A DNA stretch of 42,307 bases from a marine actinobacterium MedAcidi-G3 (GTDB lineage: Bacteria > Actinomycetota > Acidimicrobiia > Acidimicrobiales > Poriferisodalaceae), in NCBI GenBank assembly GCA_000817105.1, contig JUEP01000016.1, positions 1 to 42,307 of the forward strand. Direction: 5' to 3'. The stretch's first letter is position 1; each line of letters begins with the position of its first letter. Both the position numbers and the translations under genes were made by a program. A model generated the notes under the pieces. The model was not told the DNA's origin, ran no database searches, and worked only from the letters and a program-made list of their open reading frames with translations. Positions 16,493-24,991 of the stretch are shown piece after piece.

Positions 16493-17465
16493 TGTTGCTT
16501 TTCCACCCATTCCCGAAACCCCCGCCCATATCGAACTTGCTGAACAACTCGGGTACGACACGGCCTGGGTGTATGACACGCCAGCCCTTCAGTTAGACGT
16601 ATGGATGATTCTGGCGTTGGCGGCGAAACGCACCGATCGAATCAAGCTTGGTCCAGGGGTTCTGATCCCATCTCTGCGCCACCCAATGGTGACTGCGTCA
16701 GCCATAGCGACCTTGGTTGATTTAGTGGGCGAGGAACGTGTGATCATCGGCGCTGGAACCGGGTTTACCGGTCGACGTGCAATGGGCCAAAAACCTCTCA
16801 AATGGGCCGAATTCCCAGAAATGATTGAACAAGTGCAAGCCTTATTGAGAGGCGAGACGGTGATTGTTGATGGTAAGCCTGCCGCAATGTTGCACTGGGA
16901 TACCCAGGCACCGGATCGTCCGATTGAAGTGCCTTGGATCTTGGGCGTAAATGGTCCCCGAGGGTTAAATACGGCAGCTGAAATCGGCTGCGGTGTTTTC
17001 ACTTCGCGACCCCGCCCAGATGCCAACTACGAAAAACTTGATGACGTCGTCTTGTTGACAAGCGGAGCAATTATGAGCGAGGACGAAACAGTTGACTCCC
17101 CTCGAGTAATCGAAACCGCAGGCCCATGGGTGAGTGTCGCTTACCACGCGTTTTTAGAACAAAACGATCAACGGTTAGGAACACTGCCCAACGCGCAACA
17201 ATTTAGAGAACTAGTCGAACAAGTCCCTGAAGATGAGCGCCATCTCCATATCCACGCGGGTCACTTGACACACCTCAACGACATCGACCGTGAAGTCGTT
17301 GTCGGCGATTCGATGTTTCTTTCGCCGTTCACCCTGCCCGAAGCCGAGGTCAAAGCTCGTATAGATGAACTTGATTCACATGGCATAACAGAGATCGCTT
17401 ATCAACCTATGGGCGACATAGAGCGAGAAATGAAGACGCTGGCGAGGGCTGCCGGCCTCAGTTGA
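16482..17465 (+). CDS. LLM-class F420/flavin-dependent oxidoreductase
   Basis: A 327-residue LLM enzyme. The start MRISVAFPPIPETPAHI is followed by LAEQLGYDTAWVYDTPAL, PGVLIPSLRHPMVTASA and the cofactor loop GAGTGFTGRRAMGQKPLKW (about 87-105). This is a third subgroup in the window, with ILGVNGPRGLNTAAEIG in the barrel's second half. The first strand begins at the ATG, so the start is not likely to lie further in, even though it is inside a hairpin stem. It is convergent with the LLM gene at 17513. Confidence 0.88.
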   Translation: MRISVAFPPIPETPAHIELAEQLGYDTAWVYDTPALQLDVWMILALAAKRTDRIKLGPGVLIPSLRHPMVTASAIATLVDLVGEERVIIGAGTGFTGRRAMGQKPLKWAEFPEMIEQVQALLRGETVIVDGKPAAMLHWDTQAPDRPIEVPWILGVNGPRGLNTAAEIGCGVFTSRPRPDANYEKLDDVVLLTSGAIMSEDETVDSPRVIETAGPWVSVAYHAFLEQNDQRLGTLPNAQQFRELVEQVPEDERHLHIHAGHLTHLNDIDREVVVGDSMFLSPFTLPEAEVKARIDELDSHGITEIAYQPMGDIEREMKTLARAAGLS

Positions 17466-17512
17466 ATGCTGCGCACTGAACTACTGCAGATCAAATAGAA
17501 AAAACCGATTTG

Positions 17513-18532
17513 CTATGCCCGGGCTGCCTTGACGGTGTCAGCGATGGCGTCAGGATCTGGCGGAGCACCATAAAACATCATCGTTGAGCGATCAGCGAAC
17601 TGGTTTCGCTCCCTGAGTTTGGCCCCAACTTCTCGAGGTGTCCCCGAAACACACAAAAGATCAACAAGGTCATCATCAATCTTTTCCGTCATTTTTTTCC
17701 AGTCGCCTTGCTTTGATAGCTGATTCAGTTCTGGCTGCAGATTTTCGTAACCATGAAAATCAAGAACACCCGCATAAGCCGGAGTTGAACCATAAAACGC
17801 TAGTTGCGCAGCCGCTTTATTGCGCGCATCTTGCACTTCCGCGTCGTCGCGACCCATAGCAACAATCGTGAGACACGCCACCGTCACGTCTGAGGCTTCG
17901 CGACCCGCTGACTCCGCACCACTTCGCAAAACCGGAAGCGTTTCGGCTTCCATATGGTCAGGCGTGTGGAACGGATGGACGAAAAATCCATCAGCTGATT
18001 CGCCGATTATCTCAACCATCTTCGGTCCAACCCCAGCTACATAAATCTTGGGGCGATCAACGTCGAGCGAACCTGGACTAAAGAACGGAGTCATCAAAGT
18101 GTGGGTATAAAACTCACCCCGAAAATCGAGCTTCTCACCGCTTTGAAAGTTGTCCCAAATAGCGTGAAGGGCGGCAATATATTCCTTCATTCTCGCGGCT
18201 GGCTGCGACCAACTTTCGCTGTAGCGCTTCGTGATATGCGGCTTTATCTGAGTGCCCAAACCCAAAATAAAACGACCGTTTGAAAGTCGCTGCAAATCCC
18301 ACGCAGTAACTGCACATGTCATCGGGTTGCGTGCAAAAGCGACAGCTATAGCTGTTCCAAGTTGAATGTCATCTGTTTGGTGAGCAGCGAGTGCCAGCGG
18401 CAGAAAAGGATCATGGGAGGCCTCAAAAGTCCAGGCAGCGTCAAGTCCCATTTTTTCAAACACCACGGCTTCAGAGGCACACCCATCCGGGGAGGACGCG
18501 GTAGTTGCGCCATCAATTATGAATTCTGTCAT
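17513..18532 (-). CDS. LLM-class F420-dependent oxidoreductase (TIGR03617-like)
   Basis: A 339-residue LLM enzyme with LGLGTQIKPHITKRYSESW (about 91-109), the signature loop of the TIGR03617 subgroup. GTAIAVAFARNPMTCAVTAWDL comes just before it (two elements), and KIYVAGVGPKMVEIIGESADG in the second half. The ATG follows GAGGGA at good spacing. It is 15 bp downstream of the acyl-CoA dehydrogenase at 18548 on the same strand, so they form an operon. The pair may oxidise one acyl-CoA substrate in sequence. Confidence 0.9.
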   Translation of the reverse strand: MTEFIIDGATTASSPDGCASEAVVFEKMGLDAAWTFEASHDPFLPLALAAHQTDDIQLGTAIAVAFARNPMTCAVTAWDLQRLSNGRFILGLGTQIKPHITKRYSESWSQPAARMKEYIAALHAIWDNFQSGEKLDFRGEFYTHTLMTPFFSPGSLDVDRPKIYVAGVGPKMVEIIGESADGFFVHPFHTPDHMEAETLPVLRSGAESAGREASDVTVACLTIVAMGRDDAEVQDARNKAAAQLAFYGSTPAYAGVLDFHGYENLQPELNQLSKQGDWKKMTEKIDDDLVDLLCVSGTPREVGAKLRERNQFADRSTMMFYGAPPDPDAIADTVKAARA

Positions 18533-18547
18533 CGTAATTCCCTCGAA

Positions 18548-19804
18548 TCAGTCGCCATACCAGTCGATGCCGCCTTGACCGTTTTGGCGAGCTATCTCTG
18601 CTTGAGCCATGGTCAATTTGGCTAGCTGATTCATGTGAACTTCGTCTGGTCCGTCTGCGATCCGCATCAAACGTCCCGTCACATACATTTCAGCGATAGG
18701 CGTGTCGCCGCTGACTCCCTTACCGCCGAAGATCTGCATGGCTCGTTCAGCTACGTCATGGGCGAGTTTCGGTCCGACAATTTTCACCATGGAAATGTAA
18801 TCACGGGCGCCCTTAGCTCCCGATCTATCCATCTCTGCGGCCGCCTTAAGTACCAACAGCCGAGCTTGTTCGATAGAGCAACGTGCCCGGGCGATGTCTT
18901 GGCGGACCGAAGAAAAGTCTCTCAGTTTGCTTCCGAAAGCTTCGCGTTGTTCAGCTCGGGCGCACATCAGGTCAAGCATCCTTTGCGCCATCCCCACATT
19001 GGTCATCGCGTACTGGAAACGGCCAGGTCCTAGCCGACCCTGAGCAATTTCAAAGCCCCGGCCTTCACCCAAAATGATGTTGTCTACCGGAACGCGTACG
19101 TCGTGATACGCAAGTTCGCCGTGACCTGCTGGAGAATGGAAGTTACCGAACACAGACAAAGGGCGAACGATTTCTAAACCGGGAGTGTCTTTAGGGACGA
19201 TGACCATGGAGTGTCGCTGATGCCGCGGGTTGTCCGGGTTAGAAACACCCATCGTGATAACGAATTCACATAATGGGTGGTAGATGTTGCTGCTCCACCA
19301 TTTACGGCCGTTGAGGATGTAGTGATCGCCGTCACGATCTATCTGCAACTCCATATTCGTAGCGTCAGAAGATGCGACCTGAGGCTCGGTCATACCGTAG
19401 GTGGATCGGATTCGTCCTTCCATCAACGGGCGCAGCCACTGATCTTGCTGTTCAGCAGTTCCGTACTTTGCGAGCACCTCCATGTTTCCGCGATCGGGGG
19501 CCGAACAATTGAACACCTCAAATGACCAAGGCACACGACCCATCACCTCGGCTAAAGGAGCGAACTCCAGATTTGTGAAGCCCGGGCTCCATTCGTTGTA
19601 CTCAGCAGGCAAGAACCAGTTCCAAATACCGGCATCTTGAGCTTTGCTTTTCAAATCCTCGACGACTGGGGGTTGTTGCCACATGTTGGCCGCATCTTCA
19701 ACGAACGCGTGATGTTCGGCTTCGGCCGGGTAGACATGCTCTTGCATGAATGCTTCGAGCTTTTCTTTGTGCTCAAGCGTTTTATCGTTGTAATCAAAAT
19801 CCAC
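18548..19804 (-). CDS. Acyl-CoA dehydrogenase
   Basis: A 418-residue FAD acyl-CoA dehydrogenase. It shows YGMTEPQVASSDATN (about 136-150, flavin/substrate region), INGRKWWSSN-type strand (YILNGRKWW), LGEGRGFEIAQGRLGPGR and the C-terminal MQIFGGKGVSGDTP followed by GPDEVH, whose Glu is the likely base. It introduces the alpha-beta double bond into acyl-CoA. The start is GTG at 19804 after GAGGAG. Fifty bases upstream is the palindrome TAGGTCGACCTA. First gene of a two-gene operon with the LLM at 17513. Confidence 0.93.
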   Translation of the reverse strand: MDFDYNDKTLEHKEKLEAFMQEHVYPAEAEHHAFVEDAANMWQQPPVVEDLKSKAQDAGIWNWFLPAEYNEWSPGFTNLEFAPLAEVMGRVPWSFEVFNCSAPDRGNMEVLAKYGTAEQQDQWLRPLMEGRIRSTYGMTEPQVASSDATNMELQIDRDGDHYILNGRKWWSSNIYHPLCEFVITMGVSNPDNPRHQRHSMVIVPKDTPGLEIVRPLSVFGNFHSPAGHGELAYHDVRVPVDNIILGEGRGFEIAQGRLGPGRFQYAMTNVGMAQRMLDLMCARAEQREAFGSKLRDFSSVRQDIARARCSIEQARLLVLKAAAEMDRSGAKGARDYISMVKIVGPKLAHDVAERAMQIFGGKGVSGDTPIAEMYVTGRLMRIADGPDEVHMNQLAKLTMAQAEIARQNGQGGIDWYGD

Positions 19805-19853
19805 TTTCGAACTCCTCTATGAGTTGAACCTGTGAACTGAATAATTCCACAAG

Positions 19854-19865
19854 TAGGTCGACCTA
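19854..19865. promoter_or_regulatory. Perfect 12-bp palindrome TAGGTCGACCTA, candidate operator
   Basis: This palindrome lies 50 bp upstream of the acyl-CoA dehydrogenase start (19804, minus) and 72 bp upstream of the small membrane gene (19937, plus). Its ten-base core AGGTCGACCT recurs at 33112-33121, again directly upstream of an acyl-CoA dehydrogenase. It may bind a TetR- or FadR-like repressor; that is inference. Confidence 0.5.
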
Positions 19866-19936
19866 TGTTTTGTGAATGGACTCAGATCAAGGATCGGCTA
19901 TGGTGAGCATTGATTCGGTAGGGCTGAGGAGCTTAC

Positions 19937-20047
19937 GTGGAAGACGACAATTCTCTAGTTCCAGCGATGATCGCTGTGTTTCTCGGTATCGGTGGAGCGA
20001 TAGCTGGTGTAGCGGTTGTTCTGGTAACTGTTCTCGTGCTCGGTTAG
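19937..20047 (+). CDS. Small single-span membrane protein, 36 aa
   Basis: A GTG at 19937 follows AGGAG at five bases, an ideal ribosome-binding site. It opens a 36-codon frame ending in TAG. The peptide has an acidic start (EDDNS), then about 28 uninterrupted hydrophobic residues rich in Val, Leu, Ile, Ala and Gly (from LVPAMIAVF to the end). This is a clear single membrane helix with almost no cytoplasmic tail. It is too short for most gene callers. An overlapping 64-codon frame at 19876-20070 is Ser/Arg-rich and looks spurious. It sits between the acyl-CoA dehydrogenase promoter region and the convergent crotonase at 20076. Function unknown. Confidence 0.6.
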   Translation: MEDDNSLVPAMIAVFLGIGGAIAGVAVVLVTVLVLG

Positions 20048-20075
20048 TACTCAGTTCTACGGACCATTAGATCTT

Positions 20076-20888
20076 TTAAATTTTTAAGTTAGGCATGTCT
20101 TGGGTCACCCTTCCCGACCATGAAGGGGCCCTTTTCTCAATGAAGTGCATCACGCCTTCAGCTGCATCTGGTTGGCTTCCCAACCAAGGAATAAGTCGCA
20201 GTTCTGTGCGTACTGTTTCATCTACTTCTGGACGCAGATTTTCCCACATCATTTTTTTTGTCACTGCTACCGAGACTGGAGCGGTATTAGCAGCGACGTC
20301 TAGAGCCCAATCCAGAGCTGCTTTAAGTACCTCACCGGGGGGAAGCGCCTTAGCGGCTAAACCAATCTGCTTAGCTTCCTCTCCCGAAAAAAATCGACCG
20401 GACATTAAAAGATCGCTAGCTACCTGCAAGCCGACCATTCGACTGAGTAGCTTGCTCGAACCCAGTTCGGGAGCTATTCCTCTGCGCACGAATGCGAACT
20501 GAAGTTTTGCGTCTTCGGAGACGAAACGTACATCGCAGGTAAGCGGAAAAGTCAGACCAACGCCGACAGCATGTCCGTTTATGGCTGCAACTACAGGTTT
20601 AGATACGTCCCAAGGCATTGTTGTCGGCATGCCTTGTTCTTGCGAGTTCGTTTCAGGGGTTTCGGCGAAGGTGTCCTCACCTTCTGACAAGTCTTGCCCT
20701 GCACAAAAAGCTCTCCCTGACCCGGTTATGACTACAGCGCGCACCTGGTCGTCTGTTTCTGCGTTGGAGAGGGCGGAACCAATCTCGGCAGCCATTTGGG
20801 TGTTCCAGGCGTTGAGACGTTCAGGGCGGTTCAAGGTTAGAAGGGCAACGCCTTGATCAACTTCGTACAAGATCGTTTCGTAAGTCAT
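20076..20888 (-). CDS. Enoyl-CoA hydratase/isomerase (crotonase) family protein
   Basis: A 270-residue crotonase. GRAFCAGQDLSEGED (58-72) and NGHAVGVGLTFPLTCDV (104-120) form the CoA and oxyanion sites. As in the gene at 13740, the usual first hydratase Glu is Thr (113). Glu141 in APELGSS is the likely isomerase-type catalytic residue. TAATCT six bases before the ATG, with no Shine-Dalgarno, suggests a leaderless transcript. It is divergent from the epoxide hydrolase at 20940 with a 51-bp gap. Confidence 0.88.
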   Translation of the reverse strand: MTYETILYEVDQGVALLTLNRPERLNAWNTQMAAEIGSALSNAETDDQVRAVVITGSGRAFCAGQDLSEGEDTFAETPETNSQEQGMPTTMPWDVSKPVVAAINGHAVGVGLTFPLTCDVRFVSEDAKLQFAFVRRGIAPELGSSKLLSRMVGLQVASDLLMSGRFFSGEEAKQIGLAAKALPPGEVLKAALDWALDVAANTAPVSVAVTKKMMWENLRPEVDETVRTELRLIPWLGSQPDAAEGVMHFIEKRAPSWSGRVTQDMPNLKI

Positions 20889-20939
20889 GGCCGCAGATTA
20901 GTTGTGTAAAGCTAGTTCCCGACGAGAAAAGAGCATTAC

Positions 20940-21890
20940 GTGGGCTTAGCGGACAGACATTTCGAGGTGTTAGAAACCAACGGAGTCAAACTTCGTTGTG
21001 TTGTAGAAGGCGATGGTCCTCTCATCATTTTGATGCACGGCTGGCCGCAATGTTGGTATTTGTGGCGCCACCAGATCGACCCGCTTATTAATCAAGGCTG
21101 GAAAGTATGCGTTCCTGACCAGCGGGGTTACGGATACAGCGAATGTCCTTCGAACGTTGACGACTACCGCATCCGTGACTTGGCTGCAGACATAGATGGT
21201 TTAGCAACTGCACTCGGATACGACGAGTACGCGTTGATGATCCACGATTGGGGAGCACTCGTGGGCTGGAACGTGGCGCAGTTATATCCAGAACGCGTCC
21301 GCGCGGTCGTCGGCATGTCAGTCCCGTACGGAAGGAACCTAGACCCCGCCTGGTGTACCCAGGAATTTTGGGGAGACAACTTCTTTTACTGGGCATTCTT
21401 CTGCGAAAACGTAGGAGAAGCAGAAGAACATTTTGAGGAAGACATTCGTAAGTCACTTCTTACCGTTCATATGTCAGCATCGGGTGATTCTGGGCCATCG
21501 ATAGATCAACAGGGAAAGAAAACGATGCTTGAAGCGGCTCCTGCGCCGCCGGCGGAACTTCCGTCTTGGATGACAGAGGAAGATCTCGACTATTACGTAG
21601 AGGCCTACACTCAGTCGGGTTTTCGCGGTGGTCTGAATTGGTACAGAAATATCCCTTATTTTCTGACTGACACATCTGAACTTGAAGGCCGTAAAATCAG
21701 TCAACCTTCAATCTTTATTACTGGCTCTGAAGATCCAGTGCGGAAGATGACAGGTGGCAGAACAGGGTCTGAATTGTTCGAAGATTTGCGTTCAGTGCAC
21801 GTAATTGAGGGACCGGGCCATTGGGTGCAGCTTGAAGCAGTCGAAGAAACAAACCAACTTCTATTGGAGTTTCTAAACGAGTTCGTCTAG
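20940..21890 (+). CDS. Epoxide hydrolase (alpha/beta-hydrolase fold)
   Basis: A 316-residue soluble epoxide hydrolase. HGWPQ (33-37) is the HGxP oxyanion motif and the nucleophile is Asp103 in IHDWGALVG. Asp265 (GSEDPV) and His294 (GPGHW) complete the triad. Tyr150 and Tyr235 of the cap are placed to activate the epoxide. A haloalkane dehalogenase is less likely because the cap Tyr pair and HGWP fit epoxide hydrolases. Such an enzyme would handle epoxides made by a flavin monooxygenase. The start is GTG without a strong ribosome-binding site. Confidence 0.9.
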   Translation: MGLADRHFEVLETNGVKLRCVVEGDGPLIILMHGWPQCWYLWRHQIDPLINQGWKVCVPDQRGYGYSECPSNVDDYRIRDLAADIDGLATALGYDEYALMIHDWGALVGWNVAQLYPERVRAVVGMSVPYGRNLDPAWCTQEFWGDNFFYWAFFCENVGEAEEHFEEDIRKSLLTVHMSASGDSGPSIDQQGKKTMLEAAPAPPAELPSWMTEEDLDYYVEAYTQSGFRGGLNWYRNIPYFLTDTSELEGRKISQPSIFITGSEDPVRKMTGGRTGSELFEDLRSVHVIEGPGHWVQLEAVEETNQLLLEFLNEFV

Positions 21891-21943
21891 AGCCAAGTGA
21901 CGATAGTTAGCGGAGATGCTCTCGGCCTGCCAGACTCTCCGCC

Positions 21944-22420
21944 ATGAGTGAACCAATCATGAGCCATAGCGAATCAATTGAAATAAACGCGTCTCCGGAA
22001 AAAGTCTGGTCCCTGGTCACAGCGATGGACCGGTACGGCGAATGGAGCTCCGAAAACACCGGAGGATATTGGCGCAAAAATGAGGAAGGAATTCCTGGAA
22101 CGGGCGCCGTAGGCGACGAGTTCGTAGGTATCAACCGCATTGGCGATGACGAATGGAAAGCCCTCGTCGAAATTATTGTCCGTGAAGAACACAAGACCTT
22201 TGCTTTCGTCACGGGTGGCACCGCCATGAACCTCATTCATTGGCGTTATGACCTGGAACCTAGTGATTCAGGCACCACATTGACTGAGTCATGGGCACTG
22301 ATGAACCTGTCTCCTTTGATGATTGAGCATGGCGATGAGGAAATCCAATTCCGAGCTGCCAATGCGAAAGAGAGCATCGCCGCAACCCTTAAAGGTATGA
22401 AGGCGGCAGCCGAAAGCTGA
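21944..22420 (+). CDS. SRPBCC family protein (polyketide cyclase/dehydrase-like)
   Basis: A 158-residue START/Bet v1-fold protein. SIEINASPEKVWSLVTAMDRYGEWS (split as strand plus helix, about 9-33) is the classic opening. It is followed by the central strands and WRYDLEPSDSGTTLTESW, and the long C-terminal helix from about 134. These proteins bind hydrophobic ligands in a cavity; some act as cyclases. The translation start could be the ATG at 21944 or 21959. Four bases separate its stop from the GTG of the MFS at 22425, so the two are coupled. Confidence 0.85.
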   Translation: MSEPIMSHSESIEINASPEKVWSLVTAMDRYGEWSSENTGGYWRKNEEGIPGTGAVGDEFVGINRIGDDEWKALVEIIVREEHKTFAFVTGGTAMNLIHWRYDLEPSDSGTTLTESWALMNLSPLMIEHGDEEIQFRAANAKESIAATLKGMKAAAES

Positions 22421-22424
22421 TTTA

Positions 22425-23840
22425 GTGAAAAGTCGTGGCCCTTTCTTAGTGGCCTGCTTGGGTGGGTTGCTCAGCGGCCTTGACACGTCGGTAAACATCG
22501 CGTTCCCAGCTATCACTGCGTCCTTCGCTATTGATGTTTCTCAGATTCAATGGGTCGTTGTTAGTTACGTTTTGACCTATTCAGTTTTGCTGCTTCCTGC
22601 GGGTCGACTGGGAGACAGCTACGGCCACGGTCGAATCATGATTGTCGGGATAGTTATCCAGGGAGTCACCTTCGTAGCTTGCGGCCTAGCCCCATCATTT
22701 ACCTTGTTTCTCCTAGCTCGGGTCAGTCAGGGTGCATCTATGGCGCTGATCATAGGCACCGCCCCCGCCTTAGTGACATTGTCAGTGACTGAGGAACGTC
22801 AACCGAGAGCCTTAGGTGTTTACGCAATGCTCATGGCGAGTGGTCTAGCGATGGGGGCCCCATTGGGGGGATTGTTGCTCCAAATATGGGACTGGCCATC
22901 TGTCTACTTTTTCCGTGTCCCCTATACGGGTGTGCTCCTAGTAACTGCATTGATTGCTGGGCTGCACAAACAGACAAGGAGCAGAGGCCGGCAACCTCTT
23001 GACCTCGTTGGAGCTGTGACGTTCGCTGTCGGACTGGGGTTAACGCTCTTCGTCGCCAGTCGCGGTTTGACGTGGGGTTGGATGACATCTCGAACTTTGG
23101 TTTTGGGGTTCTCAGCTGCAGTGGTTCTCGTTCTGTTTTGTTTCGTTGAAAACAGGGCAACACTCCCGCTAATAGATCTCTCGCTTTTCAGGCGACCAGG
23201 ATTCGGACGAGCAAATTTGTTGAACGCCCTAGCTAACGCGTCGATGTTTAGCATTTTTTTTCTTGGCCCTTATCTGCTCGTAGATATCAGAGGCGATGGG
23301 CCAATATCGGGTGGGCTGATCCTCGGGATAGCTCCAACCAGCACAGCGTTATCTGCATGGGCCGCTGGTCGGATGATTGAGCGGTTCGGCCTTTTGAGAC
23401 TCACTCGATTTGGACTTGCTTGTCAGGGCCTTGGCCTGTTGCTCTTCAGCAGAACTGACGTGGACAGTTCGTTGGTGTCACTGATCGTTGTATTGGCGTT
23501 GGTTGGAATAGGCCTTGGAAGCTTTCAAGTCCCTAACATGAGCTTTGTCATGGCCTCTATTTCTCGCTCCCAGCAGGGGGTTGCAGGTGGAATGACTCAA
23601 ATGGTTCGAGCTACAGGTCTTGTCGGCGGCCTTGCTGTTTGGAACACAGCTTTTGTTGGATTTCGCGATCGACGATCGGCAAATCTAAACATTGAGGATG
23701 TGGCGTCACCGGAAGTCTTTGTGCCTACCTTCGCTGAAGTTGTGGGAATGTCGGGCTTACTAGCGCTATTCGGTTTACTACTGACGGTCGGAGTCAACTT
23801 CGATAATCAGGTTATGTCTGAGCTTCGCGACGAGAAGTAA
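22425..23840 (+). CDS. MFS transporter, DHA2 (EmrB/QacA-like), 14-TMS type
   Basis: A 471-residue drug:proton-antiporter-like carrier. SGLDTSVNIAFPAI (about 17-30) is the helix-1 D-x-T/S-N-I-A-x-P element of the DHA2 group. GRLGDSYGHGRIM (about 60-72) is the loop 2-3 motif, and LLILGIGLGSF-type glycine pattern appears late. Fourteen hydrophobic segments fit. It is likely an exporter of lipophilic compounds. The start is GTG, four bases after the SRPBCC stop. The last 29 bases overlap the convergent selenoprotein gene at 23812. Confidence 0.9.
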   Translation: MKSRGPFLVACLGGLLSGLDTSVNIAFPAITASFAIDVSQIQWVVVSYVLTYSVLLLPAGRLGDSYGHGRIMIVGIVIQGVTFVACGLAPSFTLFLLARVSQGASMALIIGTAPALVTLSVTEERQPRALGVYAMLMASGLAMGAPLGGLLLQIWDWPSVYFFRVPYTGVLLVTALIAGLHKQTRSRGRQPLDLVGAVTFAVGLGLTLFVASRGLTWGWMTSRTLVLGFSAAVVLVLFCFVENRATLPLIDLSLFRRPGFGRANLLNALANASMFSIFFLGPYLLVDIRGDGPISGGLILGIAPTSTALSAWAAGRMIERFGLLRLTRFGLACQGLGLLLFSRTDVDSSLVSLIVVLALVGIGLGSFQVPNMSFVMASISRSQQGVAGGMTQMVRATGLVGGLAVWNTAFVGFRDRRSANLNIEDVASPEVFVPTFAEVVGMSGLLALFGLLLTVGVNFDNQVMSELRDEK

Positions 23841-24867
23841 AACTGTTCACACCCACGAGTTCACGGATTTTGGCCGAAGGCTCAACCGTGCCCGCATCTA
23901 ATGGAGTTCCGGTGCTATCAGCTATGCGCGTCATCATGTAAAAGTTTGCCGAAACAGCTACCGCATCAATCAAAACATCGACACCAGCAGCATCAAGCAA
24001 TTTGTCCTTTACAGATGCGAGTTGATCTTGGTCCTCGTTGAATATGGCTTCACATAAGCGAGATAACAAGGCTCCATGTTCGACACCGCCGTCACCAGAT
24101 TCTGAATTATCGATAGCTTCAAAACTAACTTGAGAATCTTGACTCATTCCGCTCAGACCGAGCAGAAACGCATGGCTGGTTGTTCAGTAGAAACATTCAT
24201 TGAGCTTCGACGTACGTGCTGCGATCACTTCGATCTGTAGGCGACTCAACGAATTTTGTTTTGAGACAAGATCAGAGAGCAGATCACCTAAACGCACGTA
24301 TTGAGCGGACGACAAGATACTCAATGTTTCGTTTTCGAATGGCACAGCGCTCAGTGCTTTCAGAACGTTCGGGCCCTTAATTTTTGCTGTGGGAACCCAA
24401 TGCGAAGTGACTTCTAAAAAAGCATCACCCGTTTGGTCTGGCTCAGAAGTAGACGGTATAGGCAGCTCGACGCGGTCCAAATCTAAGGCATCGGCGAAAC
24501 GATCAACAGCATTCGCTTGAGCCACGACCCCTACCATTTCGACGTAAGCCTCCGGGTGAATACCGCGACCCAAAATCGAAGCATGCCACTCCGCTGTGAG
24601 AGTTCCAGGGTGGTTGGTGATCCTCCAGATAGCATCGATTGCCGCATCAGGCAGTGCGTGGTCATCAGATATCAAGCCAGCGATTGCGGTGGGTGATTCC
24701 CAGGGAGCGATGTCATCGGAATCTCGTGCGTGTCGGACCTCTTCGACGATAGCTAAGCGTTCAACTCCAGACCACCAACTGCCCGTTGTCGACCACCGTG
24801 ATGCAACTTCAGCATGTGCTTGGTCGAGATCGGGTCGAATGGGAAGTTCGGTGGAGTAAGCAGCCAT
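23812..24867 (-). CDS. Two-domain CMD/AhpD-like selenoprotein (CxxU), in-frame UGA at 24184-24186
   Basis: A 351-residue protein read through one in-frame TGA. The first part (227 residues) ends NECFY and the downstream frame continues TTSHAFLLGLSGMSQ to a TAA at 23812. With Sec at 228 the motif is E213-x11-C225-F-Y-U228-T-T-S-H232, the full AhpD signature with Sec at the peroxidatic position. The N-terminal half contains a CMD-like helix (YVEMVGVVAQANAVDRFADAL) but no CxxC, and looks like a degenerate copy of the C-terminal domain (AVAVSANFYMMTRIADSTG). The ATG at 24867 follows AAAGGA at good spacing; the upstream ATG at 24882 has none. A GGTCT-loop hairpin follows the UGA. It is divergent from the DyP peroxidase. 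Likely role: hydroperoxide reduction. Confidence 0.9.
24147..24167 (-). promoter_or_regulatory. Bacterial SECIS-like hairpin for the UGA at 24184-24186
   Basis: On the minus strand TTCTGCTC (24167-24160) pairs with GAGCGGAA (24154-24147) over eight pairs, one of them a wobble. The loop is GGTCT (24159-24155). Twenty-four nucleotides separate the UGA from the loop. The loop is identical to that of the element at 588-608, while the stem bases differ, so the structure and loop are conserved rather than the sequence. Confidence 0.8.
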
Positions 24868-24991
24868 GCTTAATCCTTTCATAATCGAGTAAGGAGTTAC
24901 GGAAAGATTTATTCGTCGGGGGATGACGGCCTAGGGAAAGTAGCCTACGCTCCAGTAAAACGCTCACAAGCACGCACGAAGGAGTGAATAG

